From Pseudomonas alloputida (GTDB lineage Bacteria; Pseudomonadota; Gammaproteobacteria; Pseudomonadales; Pseudomonadaceae): a stretch of DNA of 64,000 nt. The stretch covers positions 2,701,501-2,765,500 of the forward strand of contig NZ_CP128540.1 in assembly GCF_021283545.2 (NCBI RefSeq), read 5' to 3'. Under the pieces are notes generated by a model, which saw nothing but the letters and a program-made list of their open reading frames with translations, ran no database searches and was not told the origin of the DNA. Shown piece after piece: positions 8,973-16,558 of this stretch. The translations under genes were made by a program, and so were the position numbers. The first letter of the stretch is position 1, and each line of letters opens with the position of its first letter.

Positions 8973-9443
8973 ATGAGATATGCCGCTGTAGTGTTGCTCA
9001 GCCTGTTGCCGTTGCTGGCCAACGCCTTGGAGCAGGGCGACAAGCTCGCCCCGTTTACACTGCTCGACCAGTACGACCAGGCCTACAGCCTTGGTGCCGA
9101 CACGCAGATTTTACTGGTGGCGCGCGATATGGACGGTGCCAAGCTGGTCAAGGCGGCACTGGCCGAGCAGCCCAAGGGCTACCTGGAAGCACGCGCCGCT
9201 GTATTCGTGGCCGACATTCAGCGCATGCCTGCGCTGATCAGCAAACTGTTCGCGGTCCCGGCCATGCGCGATTACAGCTACCGGGTGCTGCTCGACCGTG
9301 ATGGGCGAGTGGCCAGCCGGTACCCCGGGCAGGAGGGCCAGGTGCAGTGGTTGCAACTGCAGCAGGGCGTGCTGGTCAGCCAGCGGGCGTTCACCGATGC
9401 AGCGGCGTTGAAGGCTGCACTGGAGAATGCACCACGGCAATGA
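8973..9443 (+). CDS. Exported thioredoxin-fold-like hypothetical protein
   Basis: 156 residues from ATG 8973, chosen because GAGG lies 9 bases upstream; ATG 8964 is in frame as well. A signal peptide (MRYAAVVLLSLLPLLANA) precedes a redoxin-like domain (LEQGDKLAPFTLLDQYDQAYSLGADTQILLVARDMDGAKLV). There is no CxxC, so it is unlikely to be a thiol oxidoreductase. It resembles small FAD/FMN-free periplasmic proteins common in Pseudomonas. Function unknown. Confidence 0.75.
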   Translation: MRYAAVVLLSLLPLLANALEQGDKLAPFTLLDQYDQAYSLGADTQILLVARDMDGAKLVKAALAEQPKGYLEARAAVFVADIQRMPALISKLFAVPAMRDYSYRVLLDRDGRVASRYPGQEGQVQWLQLQQGVLVSQRAFTDAAALKAALENAPRQ

Positions 9444-9546
9444 GGCCCTATCGCCGCGCCTGCAAAGAGGCGCGGTGAGTCAAATCAATCTGAACCCTCA
9501 GCGCTTGCAGCAACCCAACCCAATACATGCCATTGGGAGAGCGCTC

Positions 9547-9759
9547 ATGGAAATCGGTACGATCTGGATCATCATCGCGGCCTTGGTCATTCTGCTGGAG
9601 ATCTGGGCCATCTGGCACATCATCGGCAGTGAACGGCGCGCCGAGCGCAAGATGCTGTGGATCGTCTTCGTGGTCTACGCACCCTTCCCCGGTTTGCTGT
9701 TCTGGGCCTGGCGCGGTCCGAGGGCGGTGAAGGGCAGGGCGGTGTTGCAGGAAAAATGA
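9547..9759 (+). CDS. PLDc_N-type small membrane protein
   Basis: 70 residues from ATG 9547, with a GGGAG ribosome site just upstream. Two membrane segments (IWIIIAALVILLEIWAIWHII and MLWIVFVVYAPFPGLLFWAW) and the ending WAWRGPR match the short phospholipase-D-nuclease N-terminal (PLDc_N) family. Such proteins are membrane anchors or immunity-like proteins of unknown role. A terminator hairpin follows at once. Confidence 0.75.
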   Translation: MEIGTIWIIIAALVILLEIWAIWHIIGSERRAERKMLWIVFVVYAPFPGLLFWAWRGPRAVKGRAVLQEK

Positions 9760-9767
9760 CGGTTTGC

Positions 9768-9795
9768 GGCCTCGGGCGCGGGGGCGCCTGAGGCC
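9768..9795. terminator. Hairpin between convergent genes
   Basis: GGCCTCGGGCGC (9768-9779) pairs with GCGCCTGAGGCC (9784-9795) with one G-T pair and a 4-base loop. It is positioned between the small membrane protein (+) and the hypothetical gene at 9804 (-). Confidence 0.6.
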
Positions 9796-9803
9796 GTCGA
9801 GGG

Positions 9804-10130
9804 TCATTTGGGCAGGATGTCGAAACGCATGGCAGGACCCAGCCCGTCCACCATCAGGCAGCCGTAGAACTTCACGGTGGACAGTACGCGCAGTTCCTTG
9901 AGCGCGTCATGGATGTAATCGCGGACCAGCTTTTCAGCCTCCCGCTTGCGGTCAGCGAGGGTGGTGCCATTGAGTGTGATCATGCCAAGCAGCGTGGTTT
10001 CAATGTGCTCGACGGTGTCCAGGCCGAGCTTTTCCCGCAGATGCAGACGTGCCTGTGCCGCATCGGTTTCATCGTACGCAGGGTTGTGCGGTTTGATGGT
10101 GTAGGCCAGCTGAAAATCAAATTTGCTCAT
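9804..10130 (-). CDS. Conserved hypothetical protein
   Basis: 108 residues from ATG 10130, where AAGGAA precedes the start. It is soluble, with no signal peptide or membrane segment. The sequence MSKFDFQLAYTIKPHNPAYDETDAAQARLHLREKLGL and the conserved KFYGCLMVDGLGPAMRFDIL end look like a small Pseudomonas-specific family. I do not recognise a function. Confidence 0.7.
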   Translation of the reverse strand: MSKFDFQLAYTIKPHNPAYDETDAAQARLHLREKLGLDTVEHIETTLLGMITLNGTTLADRKREAEKLVRDYIHDALKELRVLSTVKFYGCLMVDGLGPAMRFDILPK

Positions 10131-10318
10131 TGGTTTTCCTTCTTGGTTAAAGGCCTCCATGCCGGGCTTTGCAATCTAAGGCCTGACAGCCGCTGCGCAA
10201 ACACACGCTTGGTTCCAACATGACGATGCCTTGTACGAAATGTCCTACTTCAGGCTTGACCTCGAGTTAACTTAAGGTCCGATACTCCGACGCTCTTCCA
10301 ACCGAGCGAGGGCTTGTC

Positions 10319-10741
10319 GTGACCCCATCAAGCGCATTCCAGCTAAGCAACCCCGAAGGCCTCTACGACCCCAGTGGCAACGCCTACTCCCATGTCGCCG
10401 AAGTGCGCGCTGACAGCCGTCTGCTGTTCATCGCCGGTCAGGGTGGGGAGGATAGCCAGGGCCAGTTGTCACCTGTGTTCGCCGAACAGGCCCGGCAGGC
10501 GCTGGCCAACCTGGAGCGGGCCCTGGCGTCGAAAGGTGCCAGCCTGGCCCAGGTGTTCAAGCTGACCCTGCTGATTGTCGAGCACTCCGAAGCGCGCCTG
10601 CACCAATGGGTGGCTGAGGCCGACAGGGCCTGGGGAGCGCACATGAAACCGACCTGCACGCTGATACCGGTGCCCCGGCTGGCACTGGACGGCATGCTGG
10701 TGGAGATCGAAGCAGTAGCCGCCGTCTTGCTCAAAACCTGA
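10319..10741 (+). CDS. RidA/YjgF family protein
   Basis: 140 residues from GTG 10319; GAGGG lies 6 bases upstream. It has the RidA fold (HVAEVRADSRLLFIAGQGGEDSQGQL … QARQALANLERALASKGASLAQVFKLTLLI … PTCTLIPVPRLALDGMLVEIEAVA). The arginine used by true RidA enzymes to deaminate enamines/imines is not obvious in the usual place, where the sequence reads PTCTLIPVPRLA, so it may belong to a Rid subgroup. A REP lies 20 bases after its stop. Confidence 0.85.
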   Translation: MTPSSAFQLSNPEGLYDPSGNAYSHVAEVRADSRLLFIAGQGGEDSQGQLSPVFAEQARQALANLERALASKGASLAQVFKLTLLIVEHSEARLHQWVAEADRAWGAHMKPTCTLIPVPRLALDGMLVEIEAVAAVLLKT

Positions 10742-10760
10742 AAAGCCGGCTCGGTCGCCC

Positions 10761-10801
10761 GTGGGCGCGGGTTTACCCGCGAACACCGGCGTAGCCGGTG
10801 C
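10761..10801. repeat. REP palindrome
   Basis: GCGCGGGTTTACCCGCGAA core followed by ACCGGCGTAGCCGGT, the usual P. putida REP layout. It lies between the RidA gene and the EamA transporter gene. Confidence 0.8.
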
Positions 10802-10890
10802 CATCCTCACGGTGGTTCTTCCTTGTATATCGGTGCCGGTCCTGACTAAATGCCGCTATAACAACAATCCCACTCAGAGGTGACCACACC

Positions 10891-11763
10891 ATGAGTACAG
10901 GCACGACCACGCTTACTGACCGCAAGACCAGCGCCTGGCTTTGGCCTGCCCTTTTCAGTCTGGTGGCGTTTGCCGCCAACTCGGTGTTCTGCCGGCTGGC
11001 GCTGAAAGACGGGGCCATCGACCCGGTATCCTTCACCGCGGTACGCCTGGCCAGTGGAGCGCTGTTTCTGCTGTTGCTGATTCGCCTGCGCAGCCCGGTG
11101 CACACCATGGGCGGCAGTTGGTGGGGCGGCTTGGCCCTGTTCCTGTACGCGTTCCTGTTTTCTGCGGCTTACCTGCAACTGGGGGCAGGGGTGGGGGCGT
11201 TGTTGCTGTTCGGTGCCGTGCAGATCACTATGTTCGGCTTCGCGTGGTACAGGGGCGAACACATCACGGTACGCATGCTGCTGGGCATGCTGATTGCCTT
11301 TACCGGCCTACTGGTGCTGCTGTTGCCTGGCGTCTCGGCGCCGCCGTTGGCCAGTGCCTTGCTGATGGCCCTGTCCGGTGTGGCCTGGGGGGTGTATACG
11401 CTACTGGGCAAAGGCTCGCCCAGGCCGCTGGCCGACACTGTCGGCAATTTTGCCCGCAGCTTGCCGTGCCTGGTGCTGCTGCTACCAATGCTGTTGCTGG
11501 GTGCCGGCCCGCACCTCACACCGCTTGGCTTGTTGTATGCCTTGGGTTCCGGTGTGCTGGCTTCTGGCGCAGGCTATGCCGTTTGGTATGGCGTGGTCAG
11601 GCAGATCAGTGCGCAACAGGCGGCGACCCTGCAACTGAGTGTGCCGCTGATTGCCGCCCTGGGCGGGGTTGCCCTGATTGGCGAACCGGTGTCATTGCGC
11701 TTGTTGATCGCCTGTGTGGTGGTGTTGGGCGGCATTGCCCTGGCGCTGGCGCCGCGCCGTTAA
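10891..11763 (+). CDS. EamA/DMT family transporter
   Basis: 290 residues with about ten hydrophobic helices in two repeated EamA halves (about 18-140 and 155-288). The first half carries the family pattern ANSVFCRLALKDGAIDPVSFTAVRLASGALFLLLL, and the second carries GSGVLASGAGYAVWYGVV and LQLSVPLIAALGGVALIGEPVSLRLLIACVVVLGGIAL. Such exporters move amino acids or metabolites. The substrate is unknown. Its stop codon overlaps that of the convergent porin gene by 4 bases. Confidence 0.88.
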   Translation: MSTGTTTLTDRKTSAWLWPALFSLVAFAANSVFCRLALKDGAIDPVSFTAVRLASGALFLLLLIRLRSPVHTMGGSWWGGLALFLYAFLFSAAYLQLGAGVGALLLFGAVQITMFGFAWYRGEHITVRMLLGMLIAFTGLLVLLLPGVSAPPLASALLMALSGVAWGVYTLLGKGSPRPLADTVGNFARSLPCLVLLLPMLLLGAGPHLTPLGLLYALGSGVLASGAGYAVWYGVVRQISAQQAATLQLSVPLIAALGGVALIGEPVSLRLLIACVVVLGGIALALAPRR

Positions 11764-12479
11764 AAAAAGCTGCGCTGGGCCTTGAATGTGACCACGCTGT
11801 CGCAATAGGTATTGATGCCCGAATAGGCATCGCAGCTCGCGCCACTGAGGCTGGAGTTGCTGTAGATTAGGTTCAGGTCGATGCCCAGCCAGGGCCGCGA
11901 CAGCTCCAGCGACCAATCGGAAAAGGTATTCACCTGGCTGCCATCGCCAATGGTGAACGGCGTGCCCAGGCGGTGGTGGGCGAGCTTGACGGTGAAGTCG
12001 ACGTCGAACATCGGCAGATGGCCGAAGTCGGCGAACAGCGTGCCCGTGCGGTTGTCGGGGTTGTCGCGCAGCGCCCCGCCGAAGCGGCTGCCCAGCACCG
12101 AGATCCCCCCATACAGGGCGTAGCTGTCGGGGCCTGCGATATTGGGCTGACTGTAATGGATCAACCCTACCTCGTAGCCCAGGCTGCTGTCGAAATGGTG
12201 CTTGTAGCCCAGGTAGCTGTCCAGGCGCAGGGTCGAGTTGGGGGTGACGCCCATGCTTGGGGCGTACTGGCCCAGGTACCAGCCATTGGGGTGGCTGAGG
12301 TCGAGCCCGCCATGGAATGCGCCAACGGCACTGGGTGAGATAAGCCCTTGCGCCATGCTGCGTGAGGGGGTGGTGCCGAGTGTGAAGTCGAAATCGCCCA
12401 GTTGGCGTTTCATCTGCTGGGCTTGCGACGCGGGGCTTAAAAGCAGCGCAGCACTCAGCAACAGAAGGGGCCTGATCAT
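11760..12479 (-). CDS. TorF-like outer-membrane protein (putative porin)
   Basis: 239 residues with a signal peptide (MIRPLLLLSAALLLSPASQA). The mature protein shows alternating strands (GGLDLSHPNGWYLGQYA, SYLGYKHHFDSSLGYEVGLIHY, DVDFTVKLAHHRLG, WSLELSRPWLGIDLNLIYSNS) and ends in a C-terminal phenylalanine, as expected for an outer-membrane beta-barrel of the Gcw_chp/TorF family. The transported compound is unknown. Confidence 0.75.
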   Translation of the reverse strand: MIRPLLLLSAALLLSPASQAQQMKRQLGDFDFTLGTTPSRSMAQGLISPSAVGAFHGGLDLSHPNGWYLGQYAPSMGVTPNSTLRLDSYLGYKHHFDSSLGYEVGLIHYSQPNIAGPDSYALYGGISVLGSRFGGALRDNPDNRTGTLFADFGHLPMFDVDFTVKLAHHRLGTPFTIGDGSQVNTFSDWSLELSRPWLGIDLNLIYSNSSLSGASCDAYSGINTYCDSVVTFKAQRSFF

Positions 12480-12560
12480 GGTCTCCGTCCTGGAAGGCTT
12501 GCGGTTGAGCGGTAGAGGATACCTGCGCAGGTGGAGGGAGGGAACCGCCGGTTAGCCCGT

Positions 12561-12812
12561 TCAGCCTTTGGTCGAAGGTTCAGCGTCGGCAGCTTCGGTC
12601 ACGACAGGCAGGTTACCGGCACGCAGGATCACCCGCCGTTGCTGCTCGTAATTGTCCAGTGACAGGCCGCGGCGCTGCAAGGCTTCCAGTTGCAACTGGC
12701 GAGTTTCCTCGGCGGTGTACGGGCGCAGTTCAGGGTGGCTGGCACAGCCGCTGATCACGGCGATGGCAGAAGCGACAAGGGTGGCGGACAGCTGGCGGGC
12801 CAAGGTGTTCAT
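12561..12812 (-). CDS. Small lipoprotein, hypothetical
   Basis: 83 residues. A lipoprotein signal (SATLVASAIAVISGC, lipobox ISGC near residue 23) is followed by a short charged tail (RPYTAEETRQLQLEALQRRGLSLDNYEQQRR). Related small lipoproteins occur across Pseudomonas. No function is known to me. It lies downstream of, and is co-directional with, nothing obvious; the porin gene begins its own unit. Confidence 0.7.
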   Translation of the reverse strand: MNTLARQLSATLVASAIAVISGCASHPELRPYTAEETRQLQLEALQRRGLSLDNYEQQRRVILRAGNLPVVTEAADAEPSTKG

Positions 12813-13057
12813 CGGTTAGCTCCAGGGCAGTCTAGGAAGCAGCGTGGGGATGGCGCTAGGTTATGCGGCCACAGCGTTCGGTAGAAATTGCCCTGCTCGA
12901 TAGTGACTATCGACGGTTCCAGCGAAGTCCACCTATAGACTCGAACGCATCAACCATCCCACCTTTGAAGCGCGAAAAGTTTGCGTCCCCTCGTCTGGTC
13001 AAAAGCACTGCCATTGCTACCCTTAACCCACGCGGTCTGACCTCATGGGGATAAGCG

Positions 13058-14503
13058 ATGCGCATGCCATTGTTTGCTTTCCTGTCGGCACTGCTTTGCC
13101 TGAGCGCTGCCCCTGGCCTGGTGCAGGCCGCAGACGTGCCCGCGCCGGATCCGGCGCCTTCCGCTGCCACGCTCGTAGCCAAGGACCCGGTGTTCTCCCA
13201 GGAGCAACTGGACCAGATGCTGGCCCCCATTGCCTTGTACCCTGATCAGTTGCTGGCTCAGGTGCTGATGGCGTCAACCTACCCGGGGCAGGTCAATGAA
13301 GCCGTGACCTGGTCCAAGGCCAACCCCAAGGCCACCGGCGACGATGCAGTCAGGCAAGTGGCCAAGCAGCCCTGGGACCCTAGCGTACAGGCACTGGTGG
13401 CCTTCCCGCAGGTGCTGGCAACGCTTGGCCAGGACCCGGTCTGGGTGCAGCGCCTGGGCGATGCTTTCCTCGCCCAGCCCGATGATGTCATGGGCAGCGT
13501 GCAGCGTTTGCGCCACCAGGCGCAGGCCGCCGGCAATCTGCAGAGCAGCCAGTACCAGAATGTAACCGTGCAGACCGCACCTGCACCTGCGCCAGCCGCC
13601 AGCGGCAGCAGCACCCAAGGGGCAGCGGCCAGCAGCCCGCCCACCACCATCGTCATCGAGCCGGCCGACCCGCAAGTGGTGTATGTGCCCAGCTATAACC
13701 CGACCACCACCTATGGCACCTGGGCCTACCCGGCCTCGCCGCCCATGTACTACCCCGGTTCCGCGCTGGTGGCCGGCCTGGCCTTCGGTACCGGCGTGGC
13801 GATTGTCGCCTCGTTGTGGGGCGATTGCGACTGGGACAACAATGACATCGACATTGACGTCAACCGCTACAACAACCTCAACGTCAACAACCGCATCACC
13901 AACAACCAGAACAAATGGCAGCACAATTCCGCCAACCGAGACGGTGTGCCATACCGCGACTCTCGCAGCCGTCAGCAGTATGGCCGCCAACTGGACGGTG
14001 CCACTCAGCGCACCGCGTTCCGCGGCGACGACGCCCAACGGGCCCAGGCCCGAGACAAAGCCAGGGCATCGATGGACCGCGCAGGTATCGAACGGCCGGC
14101 TACCAGTAACCGTCAGGCCCGCGAGCAAATGCGCGAGGCCAAGGCAGGCAGTCCCGACGGCAACCGCATGCTGTCCCGGGATGATGGCGCGCGGGCTACT
14201 GACCGTCGGCAGGATACCCGCAATGACCAAGGCCGCCAGCAGAACGGCAACCTGGCCAATCAACGCCGGCAGGGCGACGGCCAGGTGCGGCAGCCGGCGC
14301 AGAGCCGTCCTGCCAATACGGCAGGCCGTGCCCGCAACAATGCCTTCGACGGTGTGCGCTCGCCGTCGCGCACCAGCGTGCAGGCCAACCGCGGCCGTAC
14401 CAGCCAGTCGTTCGCTCAGCGGCCCGGTGCGTCGCGTGCCGCCGGGCACCCGATCTCCCGGCCCAGTGCGCCCGCGCGTCGCGGCGCAGGAGGCCGTCGA
14501 TGA
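13058..14503 (+). CDS. DUF3300 domain-containing exported protein
   Basis: 481 residues with a signal peptide (MRMPLFAFLSALLCLSAAPGLVQA). A DUF3300 domain covers about 45-220 (FSQEQLDQMLAPIALYPDQLLAQVLMASTYP, WVQRLGDAFLAQPDDVMGSVQRLR, VVYVPSYNPTTTYG). It is followed by a glycine-rich hydrophobic segment and the DCDWDNNDIDIDVNRYNN stretch. The last 180 residues are low-complexity and rich in Arg, Gln, Asn and Ala. The stop overlaps the start of the DUF2950 gene, so they are translationally coupled. The function of the pair is unknown. Confidence 0.88.
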   Translation: MRMPLFAFLSALLCLSAAPGLVQAADVPAPDPAPSAATLVAKDPVFSQEQLDQMLAPIALYPDQLLAQVLMASTYPGQVNEAVTWSKANPKATGDDAVRQVAKQPWDPSVQALVAFPQVLATLGQDPVWVQRLGDAFLAQPDDVMGSVQRLRHQAQAAGNLQSSQYQNVTVQTAPAPAPAASGSSTQGAAASSPPTTIVIEPADPQVVYVPSYNPTTTYGTWAYPASPPMYYPGSALVAGLAFGTGVAIVASLWGDCDWDNNDIDIDVNRYNNLNVNNRITNNQNKWQHNSANRDGVPYRDSRSRQQYGRQLDGATQRTAFRGDDAQRAQARDKARASMDRAGIERPATSNRQAREQMREAKAGSPDGNRMLSRDDGARATDRRQDTRNDQGRQQNGNLANQRRQGDGQVRQPAQSRPANTAGRARNNAFDGVRSPSRTSVQANRGRTSQSFAQRPGASRAAGHPISRPSAPARRGAGGRR

Positions 14504-15393
14504 AGCGCCCAACACTCGCTGCATTGCTGCTGACGGCAGGTCTGGCCTGGTCGTTCGTGGCCGCTGCCCAGCAAGCCTTCCCAACGCCGGAGAAGGCCGT
14601 GGAAGCCTTTGTCGCGGCGCTGGGCCAGGAAAAACCTGATGAAGCCCGCCTGGCCCAGTTGCTGGGCGATGACTGGCGCACCTACATACCGCGCGGTGGT
14701 GTGCAACGCAGCGATGTGGATACCTTTCTCGAGCAGTATCGCGCACAGCACAGCATCGACATGTCAGGCGAGGGCAAGGCCATCCTGGCGGTGGGCGCCG
14801 GTCACTGGACCTTGCCCATACCGCTGACCAGAACCAGCCAGGGCTGGCGCTTCGACCTCAAGGCGGGCAGTGCCGAAATCCGCGCCCGTCGTATCGGGCG
14901 CAACGAGCTGGGTGTTCTGCAGTCGCTGTTGGCCTATCACGATGCGCAAATGGACTACGCGACCCAGGACCATAACGGCAATGGTGCGCTGGAGTACGCA
15001 CAGAAGATTTTCAGCGAGCCGGGCAAGCATGACGGGCTGTATTGGGATGACGATGGCGACGGTGACGTCAGCCCGTTGGGCCCGCTGTTCGGCCAGGATG
15101 TGGTCGGTGACGCCTGGTATGGCTACCACTTCCGCATCCTGGATGCACAGGGCCCATCCGCCCCGGGCGGTGCCTACAGCTACCTGATCGGCAACCAGAT
15201 GAGCCGTGGCTTCGCCATGGTCGCCTGGCCGGCCAAGTACGACGACACCGGGGTGATGAGCTTCATGATCAGCCATGACGGCCAAGTGTTCGAGAAAGAC
15301 CTCGGGCCGCATGGCGACAGGCTGGCGAAGGAGATGAAACGCTTCGACCCGGATGACAGCTGGAAAGTGGTGGATGTGGCGGCGGGGGATTGA
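14500..15393 (+). CDS. DUF2950 domain-containing exported protein
   Basis: 297 residues with a signal peptide (AALLLTAGLAWSFVAAAQQA). DUF2950 fills the rest: FPTPEKAVEAFVAALGQ near the start, RRIGRNELGVLQSLLAYHDAQMDYA in the middle, and GYHFRILDAQGPSAPGGAYSYLIGNQMSRGFAMVAWPAKYDDTGVMSFM near the end. The ATGA overlap with the DUF3300 gene indicates an operon. DUF3300 and DUF2950 proteins are regularly encoded together, so they probably act as an envelope pair. Confidence 0.88.
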   Translation: MKRPTLAALLLTAGLAWSFVAAAQQAFPTPEKAVEAFVAALGQEKPDEARLAQLLGDDWRTYIPRGGVQRSDVDTFLEQYRAQHSIDMSGEGKAILAVGAGHWTLPIPLTRTSQGWRFDLKAGSAEIRARRIGRNELGVLQSLLAYHDAQMDYATQDHNGNGALEYAQKIFSEPGKHDGLYWDDDGDGDVSPLGPLFGQDVVGDAWYGYHFRILDAQGPSAPGGAYSYLIGNQMSRGFAMVAWPAKYDDTGVMSFMISHDGQVFEKDLGPHGDRLAKEMKRFDPDDSWKVVDVAAGD

Positions 15394-15453
15394 GCCCGCA
15401 CAGCCAACGCAGCTGCGGCCCCTGTGCAAGCGGGCACGTTTCCGTAGCTTTTA

Positions 15454-16410
15454 TCAGTGCGTACGCGTAGCCCGCACTTCGCTCGCCGTGCACCCATACT
15501 GCTGGCGAAACGCGCGGGTGAATTGCGCCTGGTCGGCAAAACCCCAGCGAAATGCCAGTTCGCCGATGGCCAGGTGGCAATGCGGGTCGCGCAGTTGCCG
15601 GTGCACGGCCTCCAGGCGTTGAAGGCGTACCCACTCATTAAGGGTGTAGGGCGTGATCGCGAACAGCTTGTGCAGATAACGCAGCGACAGCCCACAGGCG
15701 CCGGCGATGGTTTGTGGCGACAGCTCGGGGTCACCCAGGTTTTGCTGCACGTACTGCTCGACCCGCGTCAGGTGCAGGGTGCTGAGGTTGCTGCCTTCGC
15801 TGCCCAGCACGCGCTCATCCTGCTGCAAGGCCAGCAGCAGGGTGGCGGAGGCCTGTTCCAGCAGTAAATGCCGGGCTGCCGGGGGGCTGGTGTCGAAATG
15901 GCGGGCACACAGGTCGAGTTGCTCGACGAAGATGCGCCCCAGGCCCTGACGGGCGTCGAAGCAATGCCGGGTATAGCGCTTGTGCCCCAGCAGGTTGGCT
16001 TTGAGCGCACGCTCGGGCAGCTTGAGCACCCACAAGTCGTTCTGCGTGCCGTAGTGGAAGCGGTAGGGTGCATCGCCGCGCTCGACGATGAAACCGCCCG
16101 GGCTGCAACTGATCTGGTGGCCGTCCTGTTCAAAGTGCACCTCGCTGCCATGCGGCACGGTCACCAGGTAGAACGCTTCATGGTCCTGGCCGATGTGCGC
16201 TTTGCTGCGTGAGTAACCCAGCTGGCTGGACCGCAGGCGCGACAGGCTGAGCGGCGTGCTCGGCGTACTCCAGCGCTGCAGGTGGCCATCGAACGGCTGT
16301 CCGGCAGCAAATTCAAGGCTCAATGGGAAATAGGTGTCACTGATGGCTTCGGCCCAGCGTACCTGGCGCTCTGGCTGTGGCCAGCCGTGGGTCGAGAGTT
16401 CTGTGGGCAT
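15454..16410 (-). CDS. AraC family transcriptional regulator
   Basis: 318 residues from ATG 16410, which has AAGGA 8-12 bases upstream; a longer reading to 16470 lacks such a site. The N-terminal part is an AraC_binding_2-type sensor domain (SRLRSSQLGYSRSKAHIGQDHEAFYLVTVPHGSEVHFEQDGHQISCSPGGFIVERGDAPYRF). The last 100 residues hold two helix-turn-helix units (LSPQTIAGACGLSLRYLHKLF, LAIGELAFRWGFADQAQFTRAFRQQYGCTASEVR). Relatives include activators of aromatic-acid catabolism. It is co-directional with and downstream of the hydantoinase genes, so it may control them. Confidence 0.87.
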   Translation of the reverse strand: MPTELSTHGWPQPERQVRWAEAISDTYFPLSLEFAAGQPFDGHLQRWSTPSTPLSLSRLRSSQLGYSRSKAHIGQDHEAFYLVTVPHGSEVHFEQDGHQISCSPGGFIVERGDAPYRFHYGTQNDLWVLKLPERALKANLLGHKRYTRHCFDARQGLGRIFVEQLDLCARHFDTSPPAARHLLLEQASATLLLALQQDERVLGSEGSNLSTLHLTRVEQYVQQNLGDPELSPQTIAGACGLSLRYLHKLFAITPYTLNEWVRLQRLEAVHRQLRDPHCHLAIGELAFRWGFADQAQFTRAFRQQYGCTASEVRATRTH

Positions 16411-16490
16411 GGTGGGTCCTTTTTCAAAGAGGGCAGCATTGAAAAAAGGAACTGCAGGCAAGCTACTCAAGCAGCTCTTGTTATTGTACG

Positions 16491-16523
16491 AACCGCCCGG
16501 CAGCGCAAAACTGCCGGGCGGTT
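16491..16523. terminator. Strong hairpin after the hydantoinase operon
   Basis: Perfect 13-bp stem (AACCGCCCGGCAG at 16491-16503 with CTGCCGGGCGGTT at 16511-16523) and a 7-base loop, 36 bases past the stop of the minus-strand hyuA-type gene and upstream of the AraC gene. No clear T-run follows. Confidence 0.6.
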
Positions 16524-16558
16524 ATCAGGCCCATGATCGGCGCGCGCCGACCGCAAGA

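Noticed and set aside
13274..14746. 490-residue antisense frame over the DUF3300 and DUF2950 genes
   Set aside because: It has no recognisable domain and overlaps two well-supported coupled genes.
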